Part shown: one piece after another, positions 45,992 to 54,698 of the stretch
How positions within the stretch are numbered: position 1 is the stretch's first letter
Layout of the letters: every line of letters begins with the position of its first letter
Program-made: the position numbers and the translations under genes
The notes under the pieces: model-generated
Told to the model about the DNA's origin: nothing
What the model saw: the letters and a program-made list of their open reading frames with translations, nothing else
Databases searched by the model: none
Assembly (NCBI RefSeq): GCF_040147005.1
Contig: NZ_JAMSHO010000001.1
Span: 2,790,001 to 2,854,000 of the forward strand
DNA: 64,000 bases
Direction: 5' to 3'
Source of the DNA: Halomonas sp. H10-9-1
Lineage (GTDB): Bacteria > Pseudomonadota > Gammaproteobacteria > Pseudomonadales > Halomonadaceae

Positions 45992-46423
45992 ATGGCTCAA
46001 CAGGTAAGTGTCGCATCCCGGGCCGTCGCCGCCATGCATCGCCCTTCGTCCACCTGGACCGGCTGGGGCCAGTGGCTGGCGCTGATCACCATGACGGTGG
46101 ATCACCTGACACGCTACGCCCTCCCCGACGGCTGGGAGCTGGGCTGGGCCGGGTCGTCAATCGGCCGCATCGCCTTTCCCCTGTTCGCGGCCATGGTGGC
46201 CTGGCACGGGCTCTTCAACACCCGCAACCCGCTGCGCTATGCCCGGCGCATCCTGGTGATCGGCCTGGTGGCCCAACTGCCCTATATGCTGATGCCACGC
46301 GCGGCGGATGGCCTGATCCCGAGGGTGCCGCTTGGCATGCCGCGACGGTTGTGGCTCGGCTGGTATCCCGGGCACTTCGCCGCCCTCGCCCTGTGGCTAG
46401 GGTTCGTCGGTGGGCTGGGCTGA
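45992..46423 (+). CDS. Short TraX-family membrane protein, probably truncated
   Basis: 143-residue hydrophobic protein matching the N-terminal half of TraX-type proteins: ALITMTVDHLTRYAL near residue 31 and GRIAFPLFAAMVAWHGLFNTRNPLRYARRILVIGLVAQLPYMLM near 58-101. TraX family members are usually over 200 residues; here the frame stops after one further helix, and the last 27 bases overlap the 3' end of yeiE on the other strand. TraX acetylates F pilin, but chromosomal homologues have unknown roles. The start is the ATG after gcGAGGttccg. Probably a 3'-truncated gene. Confidence 0.6.
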   Translation: MAQQVSVASRAVAAMHRPSSTWTGWGQWLALITMTVDHLTRYALPDGWELGWAGSSIGRIAFPLFAAMVAWHGLFNTRNPLRYARRILVIGLVAQLPYMLMPRAADGLIPRVPLGMPRRLWLGWYPGHFAALALWLGFVGGLG

Positions 46424-47314
46424 GTGGCGCGCCTCGACCAGAAACACCTTGAAGGCCTGCCATAGCGGGCTGCGATAGCGCTGCGGGTGCCAGACCAACG
46501 AGAAGGTGCGGCGCAGCCGCAACGGCGTGTCGAGCGCGACCAGCTCGCCGCGCTCGAGCTCGCCGGCCACACTCAGCCGCGACAGGCAGCCGAGCCCCAG
46601 GCCGGCCCGCACCGCCTGCTTGATCGCCTCATGCTGGCCGAGCTCCATGCGCACCTTGGGCGGCGCGCCGCGGGCGCGCATGGCCTGCTCGAAGACGCTG
46701 CGGGTGCCCGAGCCGGTCTCGCGGAGGATCCAGTCGGCCTCGGCCAGCGCCGCCTCGTCGAGGCGCCCACGCCGGGCCAGCCCATGGCCCGGCGCGGCCA
46801 CCACCACCATGCGATCCTCGCACCAGGCCTCGCTGGCCAGTGCCGGCTCGCGACACTCCCCTTCGATCAGCCCCAGGTCCGCCTCCAGGCGCAGCACATC
46901 GGTGATCACCTCGAAGGTGTTGCGCAGCCTGAGCCGCAGGTCCGCCGCCGGGTACGCTTCACTGAAGCGGCCGGCCAGGGCCGGCAGCAGGTAGGTGCCC
47001 ACGGTGGCGCTGGCCGATACGCTGAGCACCCCCTGCAGGCGACCCTCGGGCTCGGTGGCCTCGGCCACGAAGCCGGCGACGCCGTCCAGCAGCTCCTCGG
47101 CCCGGGGCAGCAGCCGGCGACCCAGGTCGTTGAGGTGCAGGCGACGCCCCAGCCGCTCGAACAGCGCGATACCCAGGTGCCGCTCGAGGTCCGAGAGCGC
47201 CTGGCTGGTCGCCGACTGGGAGAGGCTGAGCTCGACGGCGGCCGCGCTCACCGTGCCGAGCCGCGCCACCGCAGCGAAGACCTGCAGCTGTCGAAAACTC
47301 ACCGTGGGTGTCAT
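46397..47314 (-). CDS. yeiE: LysR-family regulator YeiE
   Basis: 305-residue LysR regulator. The winged helix is FRQLQVFAAVARLGTVSAAAVELSLSQSATSQALSDLE near residues 7-44; the C-terminal CysB-like effector domain includes WILRETGSGTRSVFEQAM near 195. It is divergent from yeiH, the same pairing as in E. coli, where YeiE is a sulfite-responsive regulator. Its stop end overlaps the short TraX-like gene in antisense. The upstream palindrome at 47340 is the likely binding site. Confidence 0.83.
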   Translation of the reverse strand: MTPTVSFRQLQVFAAVARLGTVSAAAVELSLSQSATSQALSDLERHLGIALFERLGRRLHLNDLGRRLLPRAEELLDGVAGFVAEATEPEGRLQGVLSVSASATVGTYLLPALAGRFSEAYPAADLRLRLRNTFEVITDVLRLEADLGLIEGECREPALASEAWCEDRMVVVAAPGHGLARRGRLDEAALAEADWILRETGSGTRSVFEQAMRARGAPPKVRMELGQHEAIKQAVRAGLGLGCLSRLSVAGELERGELVALDTPLRLRRTFSLVWHPQRYRSPLWQAFKVFLVEARHSAQPTDEP

Positions 47315-47339
47315 ATCGGTTTTTCCGAATAGCCAGTTC

Positions 47340-47355
47340 GTTATTAACTGATAAC
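47340..47355. promoter_or_regulatory. Candidate YeiE binding site
   Basis: Inverted repeat GTTAT-N6-ATAAC in the 98-base yeiE-yeiH intergenic region. It has the T-N11-A arrangement of LysR-type sites and lies 26 bases from the yeiE start and 58 from yeiH. Confidence 0.55.
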
Positions 47356-47412
47356 CATACGATCTGAATCGCGCCTAGGATAGTCCCGAACATCCCCGGA
47401 GAGGACATCATC

Positions 47413-48408
47413 ATGTGGCAAGGCCTGGTGGTCTGTATCACCCTGACCGCCGCCGGCTTCGGCCTGGCACAGCTCCCCCCTCTGGCCAACGCCGGCATCA
47501 GCCCCCTGGTGGTGGCGCTGCTGCTCGGCATCGTAATCGGCAACACCCCGCTGGCCGGGAGCCTTCGCCACACCACGCCCGGGCTGAAATTCGCCACCCG
47601 CTGGCTGCTGCGCGGCGGCATCGTGCTGTTCGGCCTCTCGCTGACCCTGCAGCAGGTCGCCGCCCTGGGCCCCCGGGTGCTGCTGCTCGACGTGCTGGTC
47701 ATCTCCAGCGTGCTGATCGTCGGCTACCTCATCGGCACCCGGGTGCTGGGCATGGACCGCGAGACCACCCTGCTGACCAGCGCCGGCAGCGCCATCTGCG
47801 GCGCCGCTGCGGTGCTGGCCACCGAGTCGACCATCCGCTCGCGCCCGGCAGCCACCTCCATGGCGGTGGCCACGGTGGTGCTGTTCGGCTCGCTGGCGAT
47901 GCTGGCCTACCCGCTGCTCTATCCGCTGCTGGGCATGGAGGAGGGCCTCTACGGCGTCTATATCGGTGCCACCGTCCACGAGGTCGCCCAGGTGGTGGCC
48001 GCCGGCGAGGCGGTGGGCCCCGAGGCCCTGGCCAACGCGGTGATCGTCAAGCTGGTGCGGGTGATGCTGCTGGTGCCCTTCCTGCTGATCGTCGGCCAGT
48101 GGTGGATGCGCCGCCGCGAGGGGGATGAGGCTCAGGCAACCGGCGGCGGCCTGGTGATCCCCTGGTTCGCCTTCGGCTTCATGGCCATGGTGGTCTTCAA
48201 CAGCCTGGTCCAGCTGCCCGCCCCGCTGCACGACGGCCTGGTGCTGGCCGGCCAGCTGGCGCTGACCATGGCCATGGCGGCGCTGGGCTACGAGACCCGG
48301 CTGGAGAAGCTCAAGGCGCTGGGCATCAAGCCCTTCATCCTGGCGCTGACGCTCTTCGTGCTGCTGCTCGGCGGCGGCCTGCTGGCCAGCACCCTGTTGA
48401 TGGGCTGA
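47413..48408 (+). CDS. yeiH: YeiH/UPF0324 putative sulfate/sulfite exporter family protein
   Basis: 331-residue inner-membrane protein with about ten hydrophobic segments, belonging to UPF0324 (YeiH). Family stretches are PLVVALLLGIVIGNT near residue 31, TRWLLRGGIVLFGLSLTLQQ near 62, and AGSAICGAAAVLA near 124. The pair with YeiE suggests sulfite or sulfur-oxyanion efflux, which fits the SQR-like gene elsewhere in the window. SD GGAGAGGA lies before the ATG. Confidence 0.88.
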   Translation: MWQGLVVCITLTAAGFGLAQLPPLANAGISPLVVALLLGIVIGNTPLAGSLRHTTPGLKFATRWLLRGGIVLFGLSLTLQQVAALGPRVLLLDVLVISSVLIVGYLIGTRVLGMDRETTLLTSAGSAICGAAAVLATESTIRSRPAATSMAVATVVLFGSLAMLAYPLLYPLLGMEEGLYGVYIGATVHEVAQVVAAGEAVGPEALANAVIVKLVRVMLLVPFLLIVGQWWMRRREGDEAQATGGGLVIPWFAFGFMAMVVFNSLVQLPAPLHDGLVLAGQLALTMAMAALGYETRLEKLKALGIKPFILALTLFVLLLGGGLLASTLLMG

Positions 48409-48475
48409 GCTCGAATCAATCACCGCCCCGACGCCAGGAGCCTCAGGCTGCCCGGCATCGGCCCGGCACCTCGTC

Positions 48476-49600
48476 CTACTCGAAGCTGAAACGCGGCGCC
48501 GGGGCGTCCGGCAACAGGGTCGCGCAGGCACGCACCCGTTCCAGCAACTCGGCGTGGGTAGGCGCCAGCAGGTTGATATGGGCCAGCTTGCGGCCGGCAC
48601 GCTCGCTCTTGTCGTAACGGTGCAGGTGGGTGTCCGGCAGGGCCAGGATCTCGGCCACCTCGCCCTCGCGACCGATCACATTGACCATGCAGGTGGGCAT
48701 GCGCGCCGCGGTGTCGCCGAGCGGCAGCCCCTGGATGGCACGCAGGTGGTTCTCGAACTGGCTGGTCACCGCGCCATCGATGGACCAGTGGCCGGAGTTG
48801 TGCACCCGGGGCGCCATCTCGTTGGCCAGCAGGCTACCGTCGGCGCACTGGAACAGCTCCAGGGTCAGCACCCCCACGTAGTCGAGCGCGTCGAGCAGTG
48901 CACGGATATAGCCGTCGGCGATCTGCTGCACGCGCTCGTCCAGGTCAGGCATAGGCGCGATGGAGTAGCGCAGGATACCGTCGACGTGCTGGTTTTCGGC
49001 CATGGGATAGAAGGCCACCTCGCCGTCACGACCGCGCACGGCGATGATCGACACCTCGCGCACGAAGTCGACGAAGGCCTCGACGACAAGCTGCGGGTGG
49101 TTGATCGTACGCCACACCTCGGCCGCCTCGGCGGGGTCCTTGAGCACCGCCTGGCCCTTGCCGTCATAGCCCTCGGTGACCGACTTGGCCACCACCGGGC
49201 AGCCCAGCTCACGGGCCGCCGCCTCCAGCTCGTCGGCATGCTCCACTAGCCGATAGGCCGGGGTGGGGATGCCCAGGCGGTCGAACAGCGCCTTCTCCTC
49301 GGCGCGGTTCTGGCAGACACGGATCGCCTCGCTCGACGGATAGACCGGCCTGACCTCCTCGATCGCCTGGACCAGCGAGACCGGCAGGTGCTCGAACTCG
49401 TAGGTCACCAGGTCGACCTTCTCGAGGAAGGCCTCGAGGTGCTTCCTGTCGGTGTCGATCATCACCTCACCGATACCGGCGCTAGGGTGGCCGGTGGTGT
49501 CGAGAAAGGTGAAGCGGTTGGCCAGGGGATAACCGGCCAGGGCCAGCATGCGGCCGAGTTGGCCGGCACCCAGGACGCCGATGTTCATGGTCTTTTCCAT
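48476..49600 (-). CDS. purK: 5-(carboxyamino)imidazole ribonucleotide synthase PurK
   Basis: 374-residue ATP-grasp enzyme of purine synthesis, carboxylating AIR at N5 with bicarbonate and ATP. The N-terminal domain has NIGVLGAGQLGRMLALAG near residue 6; the ATP-grasp core has VAKSVTEGYDGKGQAV near 135, and NEMAPRVHNSGHWSIDGAVTSQFENHLRA near 257-285 is the catalytic Mg/phosphate region. AGGAG six bases before the ATG at 49600 favours this start over an internal ATG at the Rossmann strand. It follows purE by 51 bases. Confidence 0.95.
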   Translation of the reverse strand: MEKTMNIGVLGAGQLGRMLALAGYPLANRFTFLDTTGHPSAGIGEVMIDTDRKHLEAFLEKVDLVTYEFEHLPVSLVQAIEEVRPVYPSSEAIRVCQNRAEEKALFDRLGIPTPAYRLVEHADELEAAARELGCPVVAKSVTEGYDGKGQAVLKDPAEAAEVWRTINHPQLVVEAFVDFVREVSIIAVRGRDGEVAFYPMAENQHVDGILRYSIAPMPDLDERVQQIADGYIRALLDALDYVGVLTLELFQCADGSLLANEMAPRVHNSGHWSIDGAVTSQFENHLRAIQGLPLGDTAARMPTCMVNVIGREGEVAEILALPDTHLHRYDKSERAGRKLAHINLLAPTHAELLERVRACATLLPDAPAPRFSFE

Positions 49601-49624
49601 CACCTTCTCCTCACTCGTCTTTCA

Positions 49625-49657
49625 ATCAGGGCTGGCTATCAGGACTGGCTATCAGGG
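49625..49657. repeat. 13-bp tandem duplication between purE and purK
   Basis: ATCAGGGCTGGCT, ATCAGGACTGGCT and then ATCAGGGC follow head to tail: two copies and a partial third, with a single G/A difference. The run reaches the purE stop codon. Probably a replication-slippage product. Confidence 0.7.
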
Positions 49658-50170
49658 CCGGGGGTCGGGATTGTCGAGTACCGTCTGCGTCTGCTCGGCG
49701 CGGAAAGCCTCCACCGCGCCGCGCACGGTCGCGTCCTGCAGGCCAATGATCTGGGCGGCCAGCAGCCCGGCGTTGGTGGCGCCGGCCTTGCCGATGGCCA
49801 GCGTGCCCACCGCGATGCCGCCGGGCATCTGCACGATGGAGAGCAGCGAATCCAGGCCCTTGAGCGCCTTGGACTCCACCGGCACGCCCAGCACCGGCAG
49901 CGCGGTCTGGGAGGCCACCATGCCCGGCAGGTGAGCAGCCCCACCGGCGCCGGCGACGATCACCTGAAGCCCTCTCTCGGCCGCCCCCTTGGCGTAGTCG
50001 AACAGCAGGTCCGGGGTGCGATGGGCGGAGACCACGCGGGTCTCGTACGGCACGCCCAGGCGCTCGAGCATCGCCACGGCATGCTCCATCACCGGCCAGT
50101 CGGACTTGGACCCCATGATCACGCCGACCCTCGGCGCCAGTGTCTCGGACTGTATGGTATCGGACTGCAT
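49652..50170 (-). CDS. purE: N5-carboxyaminoimidazole ribonucleotide mutase PurE
   Basis: 172-residue class I PurE, converting N5-CAIR to [18 protein letters not shown] near residue 16 is the substrate loop, [15 protein letters not shown] near 46 holds the catalytic His, and [26 protein letters not shown] near 72-97 binds the nucleotide. GAGGAG lies six bases before the ATG. purE-purK order is the standard operon. Confidence 0.95.
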   Translation of the reverse strand: MQSDTIQSETLAPRVGVIMGSKSDWPVMEHAVAMLERLGVPYETRVVSAHRTPDLLFDYAKGAAERGLQVIVAGAGGAAHLPGMVASQTALPVLGVPVESKALKGLDSLLSIVQMPGGIAVGTLAIGKAGATNAGLLAAQIIGLQDATVRGAVEAFRAEQTQTVLDNPDPRP

Positions 50171-50413
50171 GGCCTACTCCTCGGCGACTGCCTCTGATGC
50201 GGAATGCGGAAAAGAGCGCATAAAGGAAAGCCGGACATTCTAGCGCCGTGCTCCTCGAGCGTCATCTTGACCAGGCGGACAGCCACGCCCGCGGGGCCGG
50301 CTGTCGCCGTCAGAAGACAGCCGATTGCATGTTTGATGCGCCATTGACTGCTAAGGTCGTGGTGAATGGGCAACAAGAAGAAGCCCATCTGGACCCCACC
50401 AAGGAGACTGACG

Positions 50414-50992
50414 ATGAAGCGTTCCCTGATCTTTACCGCGGTACTCGCCGGTTCACTGCTGCTGGTCGGCTGCGACTCCGACAGCGAAGAGGCCACCCAG
50501 CAGGAAGAGACCCTCGAGCAGGACGCCCAGCAGACCGTCGACGAGACTGAGCAGGCCCTGGACGAGGCCGCCGCCGAGACCGAACAGGCCCTGGACGAGG
50601 CCACCACCGAGACCGAGCAGGCCCTGGACGAGGCCGCCACCGAGACCGAGCAGGCCACCGAGGAGGCGGGAGAAGCGCTGGACGCCACCGCTGACGAGGC
50701 CGCCCAGGAGGCCAGCGAGGCAGCCGAGACCGCCGAAGCCGCAGGTGACGAGGCCGCCGCGGAGACCGCAAGCGCCCTGGATGCCGCCCGCGAGGCCACC
50801 GCCGATGCCGTGGACTCCGCCCGCGAGGCCACCGCCGACGCCGTGGACGCCGCCCGCGAGAAGACCAACGAACTGGTCGAAGGCGCCCAGGAGATGGTCT
50901 CCGGCACCGAAGAGGCCGCGGATGCCTCCGCCGAGGCCGAAGCCGAAGCCGAAGCCGAAGCCGAAGCCGAGGCCGAGACCTCTAGCCAGTAA
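50414..50992 (+). CDS. Acidic Ala/Glu-rich repeat lipoprotein
   Basis: 192-residue protein: signal peptide with lipobox LVGC (Cys20), then almost only Ala, Glu, Thr, Asp and Gln. From about residue 35 there are 11-residue repeats of the form TEQALDEAATE (three near-identical copies, then degenerate ones), later two AREATADAVD repeats and a terminal AEAEAE tract. An 11-residue period gives a long amphipathic helix, as in LEA-like or apolipoprotein-like proteins. No known family assigned. The frame opens at 50366, but AAGGAG and the signal peptide support the ATG at 50414. A strong terminator follows. Confidence 0.85.
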   Translation: MKRSLIFTAVLAGSLLLVGCDSDSEEATQQEETLEQDAQQTVDETEQALDEAAAETEQALDEATTETEQALDEAATETEQATEEAGEALDATADEAAQEASEAAETAEAAGDEAAAETASALDAAREATADAVDSAREATADAVDAAREKTNELVEGAQEMVSGTEEAADASAEAEAEAEAEAEAEAETSSQ

Positions 50993-51013
50993 GCCGCGTT
51001 CCGCGACCACGCC

Positions 51014-51049
51014 ACGAAGGCCCGCCCGATTACCCGGGCGGGCCTTCGT
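51014..51049. terminator. Bidirectional terminator after the repeat lipoprotein gene
   Basis: Fifteen-base-pair perfect stem ACGAAGGCCCGCCCG / CGGGCGGGCCTTCGT with loop ATTACC, lying between convergent genes. Confidence 0.8.
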
Positions 51050-51052
51050 GTA

Positions 51053-53056
51053 TCAGGCCGTGGCCTCTCGCCTGCTCGCCTGCCAGTTGGCGACGATCAG
51101 CACCAGCATCACGGCGGCCCCGGCCGCCTCCACCACCAGGCTCGGGTAGAACACCGCCACGATGGCGGGCAGCAACAGCGCCCGCAATGGCCAGCCCATG
51201 CGGGTGAACAGATACCCCTCCAGCGCCGCGGCGAAGGCTGCCAGGGCCAGCAAACCGGTCAATGCAGTCCAGATCAGCAGCGGCCAGGGCCCGCCCATGA
51301 TGATCTCCGGGTTGTAGACCATGAACAGCGGAATCAGGTAGAGCCCCTTGGCGAACTTCCAGGCCTGGAAGCCCGTCTCCATGGGCTTGGCCCCGGCGAT
51401 CGCCGCCCCGGCGAAGCCGGCCAGCGCGATGGGCGGGGTGACGTTGGAGTCCTGGGAGTACCAGAACACCACCAGATGGGCGATCAGCAACGGGACACCG
51501 AACTCGGCGGTGAGCGCCGGCCCCACCAGCACGATCAGCACGATGTAGCTGGCGGTCACCGGCAGGCCCATGCCCAGCACCAGGCTGGCCAGCAGCACCA
51601 TGACCAGCGCCAGCAGCAGGTTGCCGCCGGAGAAGGCCAGCATCATCGAGGAGAACTTCAGCCCCAGGCCGGTCAGGCCCACCACCCCCACGATCACGCC
51701 GGCCACCGCGCAAGCCATGGAGACCGCCACGGCATTGCGCGCGCCCAGCTCCAGGCCGCCGAGCAGTTTCACCAGGCCGCTGCGAGCGGCGCCGAGGAGC
51801 CGCTCACCGGTGACCGGTTCGCCCCGCCCCGGCGCCACGAAGAAGAACCACACCAGGAAGCGCAGCACCGCCACGCCCAGCATGGTGAGGATCGCAAAGT
51901 AGCCCACTCGCATCGGTGACATGTTCATCACCAGCAGCCACACCAGCACCGCCAGCGGCAGCAGGAAGTGCCAGCCGTAGCGCATCACCTCCCGCACCTG
52001 GGGCAGCTCGCTCTTCGCCATCCCCTGCATGCCCTGCTTGAGGGCGATGATATGCACGAACAGGTAGACGGTGCCGAAATACATGATCGCCGGCAGGATG
52101 CTGACCTTGACTACCTCCAGGTAGGGCATCCGCGTGTACTCGGCGATCAGGAAGGCCCCGGCCCCCATCAGCGGCGGCATGATCTGGCCGCCGGTGGAGG
52201 CCGCCGCCTCGATGCCGCCGGCCTGGTGGGGCTTGTAGCCCAGGCGCTTCATCAGCGGGATGGTGAAGGCCCCTGTGGTCACCACGTTGGCGATGGCGCT
52301 ACCGGAGATGGAGCCCATGCCCGCCGACGCGATCACCGCCGCCTTGGCCGGCCCGCCCCGCTGGCGGCCGGTGGCGGCGTAGGCCAGCTCGATGAAGAAC
52401 TTGCCGGCGCCGGTGATCTCCAGGAAGGCCCCGAACAGCACGAAGATGAAGATATAGGTGGCGGCCACCCCCATCGGCAACCCGAAGATGCCCTCCTGCC
52501 CCAGGTAGAGCTGCCCGACCAGGCGGTCGAGGCCGTAGCCGCGATGCTCCAGGATGCCGGGCAGCCACTCCCCCAGCCACGGCAGGCCGCCGCGCGGGCC
52601 GGCGAAGGCGTAGAGGATCGCGATCACACCGATCACCGTCATGCCCAGGCCCACCGCGCGGCGGGCCGCCTCCAGCACGGTGACGGTGGCGATGCAGCCC
52701 ACCACGATGTCGGCCTGGCTCCAGAAGCCGGCGCGGTTGATGATCTCGTCGAGATAGAGCACCAGGTAGCCGCCGGTGACCAGCGCCCCGGCCAGGAAGG
52801 TGGCGTCCAGCAGCCAGCCCAGCAGCCCCCGCGCCCGGCGCGGGCCGAACACCGGGAACATCAGGAAGGCCAGCATCATGATCAGCATCAGGTGGATGCT
52901 GCGCTGGTAGAAGAGCCCCAGCGGCTGGATGCCGGCGGAGTAAAGCTGGAACAGCGACAGGCCCACCGCCACCAGGCTGATCAGCCACAGCACGGGACGG
53001 GCATGGTTCGCCTGGCTGCCGGGGACAATGGGGGAGTTGCCCGTTTCACTCATCAT
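51053..53056 (-). CDS. TRAP transporter fused permease (DctQM, TAXI type)
   Basis: 667-residue fused 4TM/12TM TRAP permease: an N-terminal DctQ-like part (about residues 1-140) joined to the large DctM domain. GSISGSAIANVVTTGAFTIPLMKRLGYKPHQAGGIEAAASTGGQIMPPLMGAGAFL-type sequence near 250-305 and GMGLPVTASYIVLIVLVGPAL near 520 identify the TAXI branch. It works with the TAXI receptor and DUF1850 protein encoded just upstream. Substrate unknown; characterised members carry glutamate, 2-oxoglutarate or taurine-related compounds. Confidence 0.93.
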   Translation of the reverse strand: MMSETGNSPIVPGSQANHARPVLWLISLVAVGLSLFQLYSAGIQPLGLFYQRSIHLMLIMMLAFLMFPVFGPRRARGLLGWLLDATFLAGALVTGGYLVLYLDEIINRAGFWSQADIVVGCIATVTVLEAARRAVGLGMTVIGVIAILYAFAGPRGGLPWLGEWLPGILEHRGYGLDRLVGQLYLGQEGIFGLPMGVAATYIFIFVLFGAFLEITGAGKFFIELAYAATGRQRGGPAKAAVIASAGMGSISGSAIANVVTTGAFTIPLMKRLGYKPHQAGGIEAAASTGGQIMPPLMGAGAFLIAEYTRMPYLEVVKVSILPAIMYFGTVYLFVHIIALKQGMQGMAKSELPQVREVMRYGWHFLLPLAVLVWLLVMNMSPMRVGYFAILTMLGVAVLRFLVWFFFVAPGRGEPVTGERLLGAARSGLVKLLGGLELGARNAVAVSMACAVAGVIVGVVGLTGLGLKFSSMMLAFSGGNLLLALVMVLLASLVLGMGLPVTASYIVLIVLVGPALTAEFGVPLLIAHLVVFWYSQDSNVTPPIALAGFAGAAIAGAKPMETGFQAWKFAKGLYLIPLFMVYNPEIIMGGPWPLLIWTALTGLLALAAFAAALEGYLFTRMGWPLRALLLPAIVAVFYPSLVVEAAGAAVMLVLIVANWQASRREATA

Positions 53057-53081
53057 GGCTCTCTCAGGGTCGTGGGGTTGG

Positions 53082-53576
53082 TCATGGGGTGACGAGGCGC
53101 AGGGTCACCGCGCGGTCCGCCGCCAACCGGCTCAGGCTGATGCGCTCACCATCTACCACCAGGCGATGGTCGACGGCGAGGCTGCCGACCCGCAGGCGGT
53201 AGGCGTTGCCCGGCACCGGCTCGTCGAGATCCTCGATCCAGTAGCCGCCGTGGCCGTCGGAGACCTGGCGGCCGCGTCCGGGGATATGGTCGAGGCCGGC
53301 AGCGAAGTCGGGCAGGTGGCTACGCTCGAGCACCATGCGCCCCTCGCGGTGGCGATAGCAGTCGAGGACCGCGAAGCCCTCCACCGAGTGGTTCCACTCC
53401 AGGCACCACTCCTCGCCTTCGGGCATCGGCAGCGTCACCAGCGGCTCTCCCGCCTCGCTGCTCACCACCAGGCGGGCCTCGTCCTGGCCGCTCACGGGAC
53501 CGGCCAGGACGAGGCCCGTACACAGCAGCAAGGCGGGCAACACGCCCCGCCCCGCTGTCAGGCGCATGTCATGCAT
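53082..53576 (-). CDS. DUF1850 domain-containing protein
   Basis: 164-residue secreted protein with an N-terminal signal (VLPALLLCTGLVLAGPVSG). EWNHSVEGFAVLDCYR near residues 60-75 is the DUF1850 signature. Members are encoded beside TAXI-type TRAP permeases, as here, and are presumed accessory to the transporter, possibly periplasmic. Starts three bases after the receptor gene and precedes the permease by 25 bases. Confidence 0.85.
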   Translation of the reverse strand: MHDMRLTAGRGVLPALLLCTGLVLAGPVSGQDEARLVVSSEAGEPLVTLPMPEGEEWCLEWNHSVEGFAVLDCYRHREGRMVLERSHLPDFAAGLDHIPGRGRQVSDGHGGYWIEDLDEPVPGNAYRLRVGSLAVDHRLVVDGERISLSRLAADRAVTLRLVTP

Positions 53577-53579
53577 CGT

Positions 53580-54539
53580 TCAGGGGCGCTGGTGGTCCTG
53601 AACCTCGGCGCCGATCTCTTCGTAGTAGCGCAGCGCACCGGGGTGGAAGGCGACCGGGGTGGAGCCGACGGCGAACTCGACGGTGGTGTCGTTGGCCGCC
53701 GGGTGCACCTCGATCAGCTCGTCGGTGCGCTCGAACAGCATCTTGGTGATCTGGTAGGCGAGCTCCTCGTCCATCTCGCTGCTCACCGCCAGCACGTTGG
53801 GGATGCCGATGCTCTGGACGCCCTCTTCCATGCCCTCGTAGAGGCCGGCGCGCAGCTCGTAGGGGGCGAATACCGGCACCGCCTCGCGGGCATTGGCGAC
53901 CTCCTCGTCGGAAAGGCCGATCAGGCGGATGTCGCGGGTGGTCGCCAGGTTCATGATCGAGCTGGTGGGCGGCCCCACGCTCCAGAAGCCGGCATCGATG
54001 TCACCGTCGCGAATGGCGTCGGCGGTCTCGTTGAAGTTGAGGCGGCGCGGGTCGATATCGTCATAGGTGATGCCATTGGCCTCGAGCAGCGCCCGGGCAT
54101 TGAGCTCGGTGCCACTGCCCGGCGCGCCCACCGAGACCACCTTGCCCTCGAGGTCAGAGAGGCTCTCGATACCGGAATCGGCCAGGGTGACGAGCTGCAC
54201 GGCATTCGGATAGACCGAGGCCAGCGCGCGGATGTTATCGAGCTGGCGGCCCTCGAAGTCGCCGGTGCCGCTGTACGCCTGGTAGACGGTATCGGCCAGG
54301 GCCAGAGCGAGATCGGAGTCGCCGCGCCACACCAATCCCATGTTCTCCACCGAGGCACCGGTCACCTCGGCCACCGCCTCATAGCCCTCGATATGCTTGC
54401 CGATCATCTCGGCCAGGCCACCACCCAGCGGATAGTAGGTACCGCCGGTACCGCCGGTGGCAATGGAGAGCTGCTGGGCGGCGGCCAGCGGGGCCACCGC
54501 GATCAGCGAGGCGGCGACGGCATACTTCATGATACTCAT
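53580..54539 (-). CDS. TAXI-family TRAP transporter substrate-binding protein
   Basis: 319-residue periplasmic receptor with a short signal (MKYAVAASLIAVAPLAAA). ISIATGGTGGTYYPLGGGLAEMI-like opening (LSIATGGTGGTYYPLGG near residue 24) and VGAPGSGTELNARALLEANGI near 137-157 are TAXI hallmarks. GGAGG lies six bases before the ATG. First gene of the three-gene TAXI operon. The 159-base region upstream separates it from nnrS and should hold its promoter. Confidence 0.93.
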   Translation of the reverse strand: MSIMKYAVAASLIAVAPLAAAQQLSIATGGTGGTYYPLGGGLAEMIGKHIEGYEAVAEVTGASVENMGLVWRGDSDLALALADTVYQAYSGTGDFEGRQLDNIRALASVYPNAVQLVTLADSGIESLSDLEGKVVSVGAPGSGTELNARALLEANGITYDDIDPRRLNFNETADAIRDGDIDAGFWSVGPPTSSIMNLATTRDIRLIGLSDEEVANAREAVPVFAPYELRAGLYEGMEEGVQSIGIPNVLAVSSEMDEELAYQITKMLFERTDELIEVHPAANDTTVEFAVGSTPVAFHPGALRYYEEIGAEVQDHQRP

Positions 54540-54698
54540 GGCATTCCTCCGGTCCTGGAACCAGTTGGGGTATTGTCGTTGTCGACGCCCGGTTGACGTC
54601 CTGACTCAAGCTAGCACGCCAGCTGCGTGAGAGACTAACGGCATGATTTCTACGTTTTTCGAGATTTTCGGTAATGCCAGCAACGTCGCCTGCTCGCG

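Noticed and set aside
50453..51010. Gly/Leu-rich antisense frame opposite the repeat lipoprotein, and the DNA repeats there as a possible CRISPR or satellite
   Set aside because: The repeats are in codon register with the Ala/Glu lipoprotein, which has a signal peptide and SD. There are no unique spacers, so not CRISPR.
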